NCBI RefSeq assembly: GCF_008801715.1
Contig: NZ_VZPG01000001.1
Span: forward strand, 186,001-250,000
Length of the DNA stretch: 64,000 nt
From: Pseudochrobactrum saccharolyticum
GTDB taxonomy: Bacteria; Pseudomonadota; Alphaproteobacteria; Rhizobiales; Rhizobiaceae
Reading direction: 5' to 3'
Numbering within the stretch: position 1 is the first letter of the stretch; each line of letters opens with the position of its first letter. Made by a program: the position numbers and the translations under genes. Below are positions 45,553-54,206 of this stretch, piece by piece. The notes under the pieces were generated by a model. That model saw only the letters and a list, made by a program, of their open reading frames with translations, made no database searches and had not been told where the DNA came from.

Positions 45553-46184
45553 CACTTCACCTCAACAATCGGAATAGACGGAATTTCACCCGCTTTGAAA
45601 CTGGCAATACTGGCGCTCAGCCTGTCCGTATCAAAGCGCACCGGCACATCGAACAGGAAACCCGCAGTCACTTTTGCCTGTGGCGGCGGCACATAATCCT
45701 CGTGAATTTCCACTATGCCTGTCAGCCAATTCACGCTGAATGCATCACCCGCAAGCACCTCCCCCTCCACTGCCAACTGCACAGTGCTCAACACAGGCTT
45801 GGTAATGATGCGCTGATAATCACCATAATGTTTCGCCAGCTGAAATTGCCGTGTCGTGCCGTCTCCCCGCCCCAGAAACTGATCTGTTGGTTGCGGCGGT
45901 GCATCCTGTTCCGATGAGAGATGATCAAACGGATCACGAAACCGGAACGCATAAAGTGAACCACGCCGCGCCTCGAAAAAACGTAACACATCGCGCAGAT
46001 CGTTGAGCGAACGCAACCCTGTTCCGGCATCATAAAACCGCCGCGACATCGACCAGCGCGCATTACGCTTTTCGTGTCCCGAGGTCAGGCTGACAATCTC
46101 ATTGCGCCATTCCGGCCCGCCGGTTGCCCCGAAGGAAACACCGAGCGGAAAAGGTACATCATGAAATGAAGATAAATCCTGCAT
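45552..46184 (-). CDS. GTA g12-like distal tail protein (DUF2460)
   Basis: This 210-residue protein shows the DUF2460 pattern: FHDVPFPLGVSFGATGGPEW, FEARRGSLYAFRFRDPFD, FDVPVRFDTDRLSASI. In RcGTA the family makes the distal tail ring that joins the tube to the hub. ATG 46184 has AAAGGG at seven bases, better than the in-frame start at 46199 that would overlap g11 by 4 bp. Confidence 0.92.
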   Translation of the reverse strand: MQDLSSFHDVPFPLGVSFGATGGPEWRNEIVSLTSGHEKRNARWSMSRRFYDAGTGLRSLNDLRDVLRFFEARRGSLYAFRFRDPFDHLSSEQDAPPQPTDQFLGRGDGTTRQFQLAKHYGDYQRIITKPVLSTVQLAVEGEVLAGDAFSVNWLTGIVEIHEDYVPPPQAKVTAGFLFDVPVRFDTDRLSASIASFKAGEIPSIPIVEVK

Positions 46185-46195
46185 AATGCGCCCTT

Positions 46196-46765
46196 TCACA
46201 TACGTCTGGTGCCATGGCGCACGGCACGCGCCAGCATGGCACTGACCTGCGCTTCCGAGCGGCTGAAGGAAGCAGCATCAGGCGATGACATATTGAAATT
46301 GATCTGCATGGATCGCCCTCCGCCACCACTGCCCATAGCCACGCCAAGACTGCCGTCACTGCCGCGTGCCAATGGCAAAATCGCCTCAGCTCCCGCCTCA
46401 CCAGCCACGCCGAAACCACTGCCGAGCCCGAAATATGTCGGGCTGGAAACCACACCGCCTTTGGCAAAAGGCTTAACCCCGCCCAAGCCGCCAAGCCCGC
46501 CCATCAGGCCGGAGAACATCGAGGAGAATAATCCCTGCAATGGCTTCATTCCCGCATCCAGCGCCATGGAAGCCATATTGGAAGCCAGCCCGCGCAGCAC
46601 ATCATCCAGACCTTTGCCGGACGTGACCGCGCTTTTGAAAGCCGAGGTCAGGCTTTGCCCGAATGAGCCGGAACGCTTCTGCAAGTTATCCAGCGCACGG
46701 TCAAAGCCGCTGGTATCCGCCTCAACCGAAACCGTGACTGATTGTTGTGTGCCTGTATCATTCAT
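46196..46765 (-). CDS. GTA g11-like tape-measure protein
   Basis: This 189-residue protein is Gly/Ser/Met-rich, with a central hydrophobic helix (LSGLMGGLGGLGG-like) and FAKGGVVSSPTYFGLGSGFGVAGEAGAEAILPLARG. That segment is typical of phage tail tape-measure C-termini. Its shortness fits the short tail of GTAs, since tape-measure length sets tail length. It overlaps the chaperone-like gene by 4 bp. Confidence 0.9.
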   Translation of the reverse strand: MNDTGTQQSVTVSVEADTSGFDRALDNLQKRSGSFGQSLTSAFKSAVTSGKGLDDVLRGLASNMASMALDAGMKPLQGLFSSMFSGLMGGLGGLGGVKPFAKGGVVSSPTYFGLGSGFGVAGEAGAEAILPLARGSDGSLGVAMGSGGGGRSMQINFNMSSPDAASFSRSEAQVSAMLARAVRHGTRRM

Positions 46766-46950
46766 GATCCACCATCCGGAAAAGCCCGCATCAGCGTGTT
46801 TAAAACATCACGCGGCGGCGCTTTCCTGCCACCGCGCATGGACTGGCTCAGCGCCCTGATCTCGGGCAGGCTGAGCTGCCAGAAATCCCGTGACGACAGC
46901 CGCAATTGTCCCATCCCGAAATGCATCAGCGCATCCCAGGGGAAAGACAT
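46762..46950 (-). CDS. GTA g10.1-like tail assembly chaperone
   Basis: This 62-residue protein contains FPWDALMHFGMGQLRLSSRDFWQLSLPEI, the pattern of the rcc01693-like family between g10 and g11. It lies 17 bp after g10, with no strong ribosome-binding site. Small size and position support the chaperone role. Confidence 0.85.
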   Translation of the reverse strand: MSFPWDALMHFGMGQLRLSSRDFWQLSLPEIRALSQSMRGGRKAPPRDVLNTLMRAFPDGGS

Positions 46951-46967
46951 TGATTCAATTACGGCTT

Positions 46968-47318
46968 CTAATTTTTTGATTGAGCTGCGTTTTCCGAATT
47001 TTCAGCAGTCATGCCAAAAGTCACTTCCAGTAGTTGCGTTACCAGCAGCGCAAAGCCGGTAGCACCGCCGTCAATACGCATATCCGCCACATCATCCTCG
47101 GCCACATCATGACCGCCACCGCGCAAACCTGCGGTGACAATGCGGATCATATCTTCTGATTTTAACCGCCCTGTTGAGAAACGGGCGATCAGAGCGGACA
47201 AGTCTTCAGTCTCATAGGCAGCCTCAAGACCGGCCAAGGCACCAAGTGTCAGGCATAAAACCCAATCCCTGTCATTTAAAACGGCTGCAATTTCACCGCG
47301 TCTGGCATTGACCATCAT
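46968..47318 (-). CDS. GTA g10-like tail assembly chaperone (gp10 family)
   Basis: This 116-residue protein begins MMVNARRGEIAAVLNDRDWVLCLTLGALAGLE and carries SALIARFSTGRLKSEDMIRIVTAGLRGGG. Both match the GTA_gp10 family, which pairs with g10.1 in tail assembly. The first ATG overlaps the g9 stop (ATGA). Confidence 0.9.
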   Translation of the reverse strand: MMVNARRGEIAAVLNDRDWVLCLTLGALAGLEAAYETEDLSALIARFSTGRLKSEDMIRIVTAGLRGGGHDVAEDDVADMRIDGGATGFALLVTQLLEVTFGMTAENSENAAQSKN

Positions 47319-47728
47319 GGCTGCGCTCCGAAACTGATAAGGCCGGCAGATTCCAGTGCGATTTCAAACGTCACTTCGCCATCATGCGCGCCGCCATATT
47401 CCAGCGCGGTGATCTGAAACAAACCGCTGACAATGCCAAAATCCGGCACAATAATCTGCCAGTTGAGAATATCACCATTGAAGAACGCCGTGCGAATCAG
47501 AGCATCCGATGCCGCATCTTTGAAGATACCCGCACCGCTGACCGATGCACGCTGCACACCGCTGCCAGCCAGCAATTGCCGCCAACGCCCTGTAGCATCA
47601 GCATCCGTCACATCAACCGTCTCTGCATTGAACGCAATGCGCTTGCTGCGCAAACCCGCACAGGTTTGAAATGTGTCACCTGCCGCAGCAATTTTCAGCA
47701 ACAGGTCTTTGCCTCTCTGAGCTGCCAT
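47315..47728 (-). CDS. GTA g9-like major tail tube protein
   Basis: This 137-residue protein reads AAQRGKDLLLKI, FNAETVDVTDADATGRWRQLLAGSG and FDIALESAG-like FEIALESAGLISF. It matches the TP901-1-type major tail protein family. Many copies form the tail tube. It follows g8 by three bases. Confidence 0.92.
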   Translation of the reverse strand: MAAQRGKDLLLKIAAAGDTFQTCAGLRSKRIAFNAETVDVTDADATGRWRQLLAGSGVQRASVSGAGIFKDAASDALIRTAFFNGDILNWQIIVPDFGIVSGLFQITALEYGGAHDGEVTFEIALESAGLISFGAQP

Positions 47729-47731
47729 TAA

Positions 47732-48163
47732 TTACGCTCCTTCAATTTTTTCAGTCACCGCACGGTAGCGCAACTGGCCATTGTAACCGTCACGCAAGTC
47801 GTCATTGCGGGTCTGTGAGGATTGCAAAGTCAAATTGACCAGATGATAACCACCGATATCCGGCTTTTGCTGGCTGCTTGCCAAAGCCTCCATCAGCCCT
47901 TCCACCAGCATCATCAGTTCCAGCACCTGCCTGCGACCATTGGAACGCGCCCAGATATGCAGCACCAGATTGTGCTCTTCGCCGGTGCCGCTATCGGTAT
48001 CCCAGGCGTAAATCTGACTTTGGCCAAAGCTGATATAAGGAAACGCCGCATGAGGCGGCACATTATCGTAAATGCCCTGCCCGTGCAGTTTCTCCATCAG
48101 CAAAGGCGCGGCTTGCAACCACGCCAATATTGCCTTTTGTAAAACAAGCGCCGCGCCGTTCAT
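47732..48163 (-). CDS. GTA g8-like tail terminator (DUF3168)
   Basis: This 143-residue protein shows DUF3168 features: VYDNVPP-like IYDNVPPHAAFPYISFGQSQIY and VLHIWARSNGRRQVLELM. The family closes the tail tube at the head side. Its ATG overlaps the stop of a 55-codon gene (48160-48327). Confidence 0.92.
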   Translation of the reverse strand: MNGAALVLQKAILAWLQAAPLLMEKLHGQGIYDNVPPHAAFPYISFGQSQIYAWDTDSGTGEEHNLVLHIWARSNGRRQVLELMMLVEGLMEALASSQQKPDIGGYHLVNLTLQSSQTRNDDLRDGYNGQLRYRAVTEKIEGA

Positions 48164-48327
48164 CCCTTGTTGTCCTGTTCGGTTTGAGCAGGCGGTGCTT
48201 TAGGCTCAGGGCTTTTCAAAAACAGCCCATCGCGTTTATTGGAGAGTGCCTGTTCACAAGCCTGCAAGCCGACAAGACGCAAAGTGCGCAACAAGGCTTC
48301 AAAAATAAAACGCATAGAAAAATTCAT
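48160..48327 (-). CDS. Overlooked 55-residue gene within the GTA operon, between g7 and g8
   Basis: A 56-codon frame (MNFSMRFIFEALLRTLRLVG at the N-terminus) is followed by LQACEQALSNKRDGLF, then a Pro/Gln-rich tail. It has a strong AGAGGA site seven bases before ATG. Its TGA overlaps the g8 ATG (ATGA), so g8 is probably coupled to it. The N-terminal 20 residues form a basic amphipathic helix. No RcGTA counterpart at this position is known to me. Possible roles are membrane association, tail assembly or lysis help, all unproven. Confidence 0.65.
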   Translation of the reverse strand: MNFSMRFIFEALLRTLRLVGLQACEQALSNKRDGLFLKSPEPKAPPAQTEQDNKG

Positions 48328-48344
48328 CGGATTTCCTCTCTATA

Positions 48345-48389
48345 GCGTATCCCGAAAAGTGTGAAACGGTTTTCGGATCAAGATACGCG
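48345..48389. repeat. R2 palindromic unit inside the GTA operon (inverted copy)
   Basis: GCGTATCCCGAAAAGTGTG ... CGGTTTTCGGATCAAGATACGC. It is the reverse complement of the units at 28467-28562. The outer bases changed on both arms (GCATC to GTATC with GATGC to GATAC), preserving pairing. Confidence 0.8.
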
Positions 48390-48403
48390 TAAAAACAAAC
48401 AGT

Positions 48404-48443
48404 TAGAGCATTTCCTATGTTTCAAGATAATCTGGAAATGCTC
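48404..48443. repeat. R3 hairpin overlapping the g7 3' end
   Basis: AGAGCATTTCC / GGAAATGCTCT. The g7 reading frame runs through its right arm and ends at a TAG inside the loop. Confidence 0.75.
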
Positions 48444-48762
48444 TAACTGAACAAATGAGATAGCGCTGGCTTTCATCGGGATCGTGCAGCCCTAAAACGG
48501 TAAAATGCCGCCCCACGCGCGTGAGACGCATGGAGACCGCAATATCGCTGCGATAACGGGTTGTGATGAGATGAGTGACATGGGGAATGGCCTGTCCGGC
48601 AAAGTTCTGACTGCCGGTTTTCTTCGGCTCAATCCTGCCCCAGAGCGTGGCAATTTCCGTCCATTGCTCCTGATAGCCGCCGGTCTCATCAAAGAGCGGA
48701 CGGTTTTCTTCCAAAGTCAGCAGGGTTTTAAACTGTCCCGCATCAATGAATTGCAGGTTCAT
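48415..48762 (-). CDS. GTA g7-like head-tail stopper/adaptor
   Basis: This 115-residue protein shows the head-closure family pattern: AGQFKTLLTLEENRPLFDETGG, WGRIEPK and YRSDIAVSMRLTRVGRHFTVLGLHDPD...YLICSV. The last nine residues (RAFPDYLET) and stop are encoded by the R3 repeat, so the original C-terminus was probably replaced by repeat insertion. The start overlaps the g6 stop by 4 bp. Confidence 0.88.
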   Translation of the reverse strand: MNLQFIDAGQFKTLLTLEENRPLFDETGGYQEQWTEIATLWGRIEPKKTGSQNFAGQAIPHVTHLITTRYRSDIAVSMRLTRVGRHFTVLGLHDPDESQRYLICSVRAFPDYLET

Positions 48763-49322
48763 AGCCGCCCCCGCCTCAGCCAGGGTGACACGAGCTGTGC
48801 AACCATATCCGGCAGGCTGTGCATCACCGCCTCATAAGAATTGCGGTTGTCATAGAGATGTCCCGCCAGCACCAGGCAGGCATGACGCAATGTTTCGGGC
48901 AGGTCTTCAGGCTCATTCGCCAGACCGGCAGTCAGCTCAATTTCCAACCCGCGGGCAATGGTAATATGTTGTGGTCGCCGCAGATAAAGTCGCTGCGGAC
49001 GACTATCCGTATCCAGTCGCCAATCATCCGCATTGAACAGCACTACAGCACCGTCGGCATCAAAACCTTGCACCTTATCAATGGAAATGACCGGCGCTTT
49101 ATAGAGTGCAATTCTGCCCGATTGCGGCCAGTTTGCGAGCTGCAACAGCCAGCGCTGCGGCAGCATCACCAGATTGCAATGCTGCTCGATTACTTCCCGC
49201 GCAGTGCGGATCAGCCGTTCCAGCAAGTCCTCTTCCTGATCCGGTGATAAACGTAAAAAATCACGCAGCATTGCTGTCGTCACCGGCTCTTTTACCGGCG
49301 GCGCTATAAGTTGGAGAACCAT
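48759..49322 (-). CDS. GTA g6-like head-tail connector/adaptor
   Basis: This 187-residue protein reads LQLIAPPVKEPVTTAMLRDFLRLSPDQEEDLLERLIRTAREVIEQHC in its N-terminal half, matching the gp6-type phage connector. A 105-bp AT-rich gap separates it from the capsid gene, the longest gap inside the cluster; no clear terminator is seen there. Confidence 0.92.
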   Translation of the reverse strand: MVLQLIAPPVKEPVTTAMLRDFLRLSPDQEEDLLERLIRTAREVIEQHCNLVMLPQRWLLQLANWPQSGRIALYKAPVISIDKVQGFDADGAVVLFNADDWRLDTDSRPQRLYLRRPQHITIARGLEIELTAGLANEPEDLPETLRHACLVLAGHLYDNRNSYEAVMHSLPDMVAQLVSPWLRRGRL

Positions 49323-49427
49323 GCTATCTCCTGTAATTTATAATAGATTCAGTAAGATAAAATCACTCTCTGACAGAATGATTCATGCGCTTTGCAAAGG
49401 CCAAGCAAAACCGCCTCGCCAGCAAAA

Positions 49428-50705
49428 TCAGGCTGCAAATTTCAGCAGTTTGATCGCGTCAAAATCCTGCACACCACCGCCGACACGCTTGGTGGTGTAG
49501 AACAACACGTACGGCTTGGCAGAATACGGATCACGCAGAACACGGATACCGATGCGATCGACAATCAGATAACCACGGGCAAAATCACCAAAGGCAATCG
49601 GTGTACTGTCCGTGGCAATATCCGGCATGTCTTCCGCTTCCACCAGACCAAACCCCATGAAGGAAGCCTTCTGCCCAAGAGACGCCGGAGGCTGCCAGAG
49701 GTAATTGCCGTTGCTGTCTTTGAGCTTGCGCAGCGCCGACTGGGTTTTACGGTTCATCATCCAATGGGCATTCTGGCGGTAGCCGGATTTCAGCGCATAG
49801 ACGAGATCAATCAGCAAATCGGACGGGCTGGAAGCAGGTAAGGCACCGGCAACGCCCGTCTTCAGGCAACCAAGTTTACCCCATGCCCATGACGCTTCAT
49901 CAACCGTATCATAGGCCAGAAAACCATGCGGCTTGTTCACACCATCACCATTGATGAAGGCAGCGCTTTCCTGCTCGGCAAAAGCTGTTTCAACCTCTGC
50001 GGCAATCCATTGCTCCACATCCACCGCAGCATCATCCAGCAGGCTGGCTGTTGCCGCAGGCATGGCGTAAATTTCCATGGTCGGGAATTGCAGCTCAGCC
50101 AGCTTGGCATTGGTGGTCTGCGGGCGTGCGCCCTCTTCACCAACCCAGCCGGTACCAGGACCACTAATGGAAAACGGCTTTTTGAGTACAGCGCCGGAAA
50201 CCTGCCGCACAGCTGCAAGTCCACGCACCGGCGAAAGCGCGGCCAGACGTGTACCGATGGCAGTTTCCAGTTCAGACGGCACAAGATAACCGCCGTCCGG
50301 CCCCGAACCATAGGAATGCGCTTTCTGCTCAAGCCCGCGCAAAGCCTGCTCATCACCACGGCGGGCATAAGTATCAAAAGCCTGTTTATGCTCCTGCACA
50401 ACACCACCGAGCGGTGAACGTGTCTCGCCACCAAGTGCAGGACGCGCCTGCTTCAGCACATATTGATCCAGAGCCGCCTTCTGCTCATCCATTGCACGGT
50501 TGAGACGTTCTACCTTTTCAACAGTGAGAACATCCGCACCAACATGTTTTTCAATCTGGGTCAGGCGCTCATCATTGGCCTGTTTAAATCCTTCAAAGGC
50601 CTGCATAAACTCACCAAAAGCCTGCCCGACTTCATGCTGGCTGTTCAGCGCCTTAATCTCCAGCACCTGCGGTTGAGCGGCTGTTGCTTTATGTTTGATT
50701 GTCAT
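49428..50705 (-). CDS. GTA g5-like HK97-fold major capsid protein
   Basis: This 425-residue protein has an N-terminal scaffold-like coiled coil (about 20-100, to be cut by the protease). The HK97 capsid domain follows: GSGPDGGYLVPSELE, TASLLDDAAVDVEQWIAAEVETAFAEQE, and C-terminal FYTTKRVGGGVQDFDAIKLLKF. It forms the small head shell. ATG 50705 (MTIKHKATAAQ) with AGGA upstream replaces the longer start at 50744. Confidence 0.94.
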   Translation of the reverse strand: MTIKHKATAAQPQVLEIKALNSQHEVGQAFGEFMQAFEGFKQANDERLTQIEKHVGADVLTVEKVERLNRAMDEQKAALDQYVLKQARPALGGETRSPLGGVVQEHKQAFDTYARRGDEQALRGLEQKAHSYGSGPDGGYLVPSELETAIGTRLAALSPVRGLAAVRQVSGAVLKKPFSISGPGTGWVGEEGARPQTTNAKLAELQFPTMEIYAMPAATASLLDDAAVDVEQWIAAEVETAFAEQESAAFINGDGVNKPHGFLAYDTVDEASWAWGKLGCLKTGVAGALPASSPSDLLIDLVYALKSGYRQNAHWMMNRKTQSALRKLKDSNGNYLWQPPASLGQKASFMGFGLVEAEDMPDIATDSTPIAFGDFARGYLIVDRIGIRVLRDPYSAKPYVLFYTTKRVGGGVQDFDAIKLLKFAA

Positions 50706-50762
50706 TTCCTGTCCCTTCGGGCTTGGTGTAAAAAGACGGTACAAACCGACCGGACGGAGGTT

Positions 50763-51266
50763 TCAAAAAGAAGTTTGCGCTTTCAGACTAGCCGCCGCAT
50801 GGCGGATAATCTGCGCGGAACTCATGTCATCGTGATTTTTACTCTGCACCGGATGAACACGCGCCTGCGGCAACATCGGAAAAGTCACCAGCGAAATTTC
50901 CCAAAGCTCGGCTTCCAGAATATGCCGCTTTCCGGTTGAGGCTGACTTCTTACTGCGAATAGCGCGAAAGCCAATCGACAAACCGTCCAGCGCCCCTTCG
51001 GATATCAACTGCCAAGCTTCATCGGCACGCGTCACGCCTTGCGTTAACTGCCCCTCAACATAAAGACCGCGCTGATCCTCGGTGATTTTCGTCCAGATGC
51101 CGATGGGATTATCGGCCTGATGCTGCCAGAGCATCGGCACCGCGGCACCCCGTCGCAGAGACTTGGCGAAAGCACCGCGCTCAATGATATCGCCGCTCAG
51201 ATCAGAGAGCGAAAACAGGCTGGCATAACCGCTGAAACATAGAGGCCGATTTGCCTTAACCTTCAT
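50763..51266 (-). CDS. GTA g4-like HK97 prohead protease
   Basis: This 167-residue protein starts MKVKANRPLCFSGYASLFSLSD. The catalytic His is in MLWQHQADNPIG and Ser in ALDGLSIGFRAIRS. It cuts the scaffold part off the capsid protein during head maturation. ATG 51266 has GGAGGGGGAG upstream, inside the end of g3.5 (11-bp overlap); the longer frame to 51299 is rejected. Confidence 0.93.
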   Translation of the reverse strand: MKVKANRPLCFSGYASLFSLSDLSGDIIERGAFAKSLRRGAAVPMLWQHQADNPIGIWTKITEDQRGLYVEGQLTQGVTRADEAWQLISEGALDGLSIGFRAIRSKKSASTGKRHILEAELWEISLVTFPMLPQARVHPVQSKNHDDMSSAQIIRHAAASLKAQTSF

Positions 51267-51627
51267 CGCGCTCCCCCTCCTGCCGGACGGAACCACCAAC
51301 CTGATTTTTCAGCCGGTCGGTAAAGCGTTTGAAAAAACCAAGCGCTGTCCATGCAGCAAAGCTGGCAGCGGCAGAGCCCATCAACATCAGTTCCGCCTGT
51401 CCGAGACTATTACTCAAAGTCAGTTGTTCTGCGATTTTAACACCGGCTGCCCCGCCAAAAATCATGCCGCAAATCAGTCCCACGGCAAAACGTACTGCCG
51501 CCTCGCGTTTTCCTTTGGGCAGCATATAAGCCAGAGATACGGCCGAGCCACTCACCGCGCCGGTGATTTTGGCAAGCCAGATCCATTGTTCCTGAGTGAG
51601 TGCATCCGGCTGGTTGAACGGGTTCAT
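51256..51627 (-). CDS. GTA g3.5-position membrane protein (DUF6107-like)
   Basis: This 123-residue protein has three predicted membrane segments (ITGAVSGSAVSLAYML, FAVGLICGMIFGGAAGV, AELMLMGSAAASFAAWTALG). It sits between portal and protease, as in the rhizobial GTA layout. The role is unknown; a holin-like or assembly role is speculative. The start overlaps the portal stop by 4 bp. Confidence 0.8.
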   Translation of the reverse strand: MNPFNQPDALTQEQWIWLAKITGAVSGSAVSLAYMLPKGKREAAVRFAVGLICGMIFGGAAGVKIAEQLTLSNSLGQAELMLMGSAAASFAAWTALGFFKRFTDRLKNQVGGSVRQEGERDEG

Positions 51628-52847
51628 AGCGCTCCTCCTTCCGGCTCAGGAGAATAGCCAACCGCCTGCCGTTTTTCCGCATCGCTCAGGAAATCCGCCG
51701 CACCAATGCGCCGCCACAAGGCTTCCCGCTCCTCGGCTAACCCGTCAATGCGGTCATGGTCATGTTCAAGTCGCAGGCCAGCACCAAAAGAAGGACAGAG
51801 CCAATTACTCAGTGCCTGCGCGGTGCGGGTCAGTAGCGGCAGAATGGTCAGGCGATAGAAAGCGCGATTGGCCTCGGCATAATTGGCATAGGTGTTATCA
51901 CCGGGAATGCCAAGCAGCATCGACGGCACACCAAAAGCCAGCGCAATTTCACGGCTCGCCACATGTTTGGCCTCAATGAAATCCATATCTTTGGGCGACA
52001 GTCCCATGGCTTTCCAATCCAACCCGCCTTCCAGAAGCAGCGGCTTACCTGCACCACCGGCACCGGTATAGCCTTCCTCCAGCTCAGTTTTCAGCCGGTC
52101 AAACTGCTCTTCGCTTAAATTGCCACCATCCTTCGGCGCATAGACCAGCGCACCGGAAGGCCGTGCGGAGTTATCGAGCAAAGCCTTGTTCCATGCTGCT
52201 GTGGCATTGTGAATATCCAGTGCCATAGAAGCCGCTTCCAAAGGCGGAAAACCGTAATGATCGTCCAGCGGATGAAACAGCCGCAAATGCAATGCCCGTG
52301 CAGACAATCCGGACTCAAAACCTGAATTCAGGCTGATGCGGCGGCTGGTAGTATTATTGCGATAGAGCAACGTCTGCGGCCAGCCATTACTGTCGCTCTC
52401 AATGGTCACCCGCTCAGGACGCAACAAGTGTAATTCTTTCGGCTGTCCGTCATAATCCAGCCGCTCGATATAGGCATTGCCGGATAACAACAAATGCCCG
52501 TAAAGCTGTTCAAAAAAGCCGGAACCGCTCGCCCCTTCATGAGGCGCACGCAGCAATTTCAGCAGCGGATGATCTTCAAGCTCCGTCTCTCCCTGATAGA
52601 GCAACAGCGGCACATTGGCTGCTGCATCGCTGATCATTTTAACGCAACGATGTACAATCGGATTGCGCATAAATCCCTGTTGCGACAGCGCCATATAATT
52701 GCGGCTTGTCCAGCGTGCCTGCGCATCCATATGCAGTGCGACAAAACCCTGCTGCATTTTTACAGAAGGCGGCTGTGCGCTTTTCTGCTCCTGCGTTTGG
52801 GCAGCACTATGCCGCCACGGCCATGGCCAAGCCCATGATCGAACCAT
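51624..52847 (-). CDS. GTA g3-like portal protein
   Basis: This 407-residue protein matches the HK97/SPP1-type portal: RNPIVHRCVKMISDAAANVPLLLY, GNAYIERLDYDGQPKELHLLRPERV, LAFGVPSMLLGIPGDNTYANYAEANRAFYR. It forms the 12-fold ring for DNA entry. ATG 52847 follows AGG at a good distance; the GTG at 52853 lies inside the ribosome-binding region. Confidence 0.94.
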   Translation of the reverse strand: MVRSWAWPWPWRHSAAQTQEQKSAQPPSVKMQQGFVALHMDAQARWTSRNYMALSQQGFMRNPIVHRCVKMISDAAANVPLLLYQGETELEDHPLLKLLRAPHEGASGSGFFEQLYGHLLLSGNAYIERLDYDGQPKELHLLRPERVTIESDSNGWPQTLLYRNNTTSRRISLNSGFESGLSARALHLRLFHPLDDHYGFPPLEAASMALDIHNATAAWNKALLDNSARPSGALVYAPKDGGNLSEEQFDRLKTELEEGYTGAGGAGKPLLLEGGLDWKAMGLSPKDMDFIEAKHVASREIALAFGVPSMLLGIPGDNTYANYAEANRAFYRLTILPLLTRTAQALSNWLCPSFGAGLRLEHDHDRIDGLAEEREALWRRIGAADFLSDAEKRQAVGYSPEPEGGAL

Positions 52848-52874
52848 ATTCACCTCACGAGGTTGTAATGTAAT

Positions 52875-54206
52875 TTATCGAAGCTGTCGGATTCTCGGCT
52901 TATGTGTGTCCTGAAGCAAAAGCGTATGCAGCGCCCAGACCAGCGCATCCATCCTGTCCGGTGAGCGGCCGGAGGACAGCCCATTCACGGCAAAGTCACA
53001 CATCTCATCTTCCAGTTCCGGAAAGCGGCGTGCATGACGAATACGCCCTTGCTCATAAAGTGCTGCCACCGGCTCGGCGCGCAGATATTTCCCCCTCTGT
53101 GCCCGTACTGCTTTTACCGCGACTGATGCATCCTGCGCATGAATCACCGCCATCACCATGTCGCCGCCCTGATTGACCTCCGCCACCACTAGATCGGCCT
53201 GATAGCGATGATAGAACTGCACAATCTGCGCAGCCCACTGATGGGGCTTCACGCCTTGCACAGTGGCATCATCCAGCACCCAAGCCAAACCATCGGCATC
53301 CAGTCCGGCGACAATAATCCCGCAGGCATCGGAATTTTTGGTTGAAGTCGCAGGCGGGTCAACCGCAATAACAATGCGCTGTAATTCCGGAGCTTGCGGA
53401 TCATGTAACGCCTCTAATTGCTCCCGCGACCACAGCGCATCCTCACGATCAGCAATCAGAACACCATCCAGCTCCTGCCGCCCCAAAGCCGTGCCCGCAT
53501 AGCGCTGCTGCATGGCTAACAAAAAGGCCGGTGCCAGATGCGCAGAATTTTCATCGGTGCGCATCTGGGTCATGATCGTTGCCGGATCGCTCAAAAGATC
53601 ACGCAACAGTGCCTGCATTTTCGGTGTAGTCGTCACCACTTGTCGCGGTTTGTCTCCCAACCGCAGGCCAAATTGCAGCATATCCCATGTCTGTTGCGGG
53701 TTTTTCCATTTCGCCAGCTCATCACACCATGCAGCAGAAAATTGCGGCCCGCGCAAACTGTCCGGATCTTCTGACGAATAGAACGAAGCCACCGCCCCGC
53801 TTTCCCAAACCAGTCTGCGACGGGTACTTTCCAGACGCGGGCGCTGCAAACGAGAAACCGAGAGAATACCGGAAGGCCCTTCAACCATCACCTCGCGCAC
53901 ATCGGCCAGTGTTTCCCCCACCAAAGCAATATTACCGCAAGCTCTGTCACAGAAAGGCGCCAGCCCCTGCGCCATGCCGCTGATCCACTCGGCACCGGCA
54001 CGGGTTTTGCCCGAACCGCGCCCACCCATTATCACCCAGCTGCGCCAATCCTGCTTCTGAAATACCGGCAATTGCGCCAGCCGCCCCTGAAACAACCATT
54101 CTTTACTGGCTGCAACAATGGCCTGCTCATCGACACCCGCGTCAGACAGAAATTTAAACAGCTCTGAGTTCGGTAATTCTGGCGCTGATGATGCTGAGAG
54201 CTTCAC
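52875..54206 (-). CDS. GTA g2-like terminase large subunit
   Basis: This 443-residue protein has Walker A MGGRGSGKTRAGAEW (about 60), Walker B FSAAWCDELA (about 160) and coupling motif VVTTTP. The RNase H-like nuclease has Asp in IVIAVDPPATS and DRMDALVWAL. It pumps and cuts DNA into the head by headful packaging of host DNA. The start is set at GTG 54206, since GGAGG lies six bases before it; the ATG at 54212 directly abuts that site. It overlaps the g1-like gene by 53 bp. Confidence 0.93.
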   Translation of the reverse strand: MKLSASSAPELPNSELFKFLSDAGVDEQAIVAASKEWLFQGRLAQLPVFQKQDWRSWVIMGGRGSGKTRAGAEWISGMAQGLAPFCDRACGNIALVGETLADVREVMVEGPSGILSVSRLQRPRLESTRRRLVWESGAVASFYSSEDPDSLRGPQFSAAWCDELAKWKNPQQTWDMLQFGLRLGDKPRQVVTTTPKMQALLRDLLSDPATIMTQMRTDENSAHLAPAFLLAMQQRYAGTALGRQELDGVLIADREDALWSREQLEALHDPQAPELQRIVIAVDPPATSTKNSDACGIIVAGLDADGLAWVLDDATVQGVKPHQWAAQIVQFYHRYQADLVVAEVNQGGDMVMAVIHAQDASVAVKAVRAQRGKYLRAEPVAALYEQGRIRHARRFPELEDEMCDFAVNGLSSGRSPDRMDALVWALHTLLLQDTHKPRIRQLR

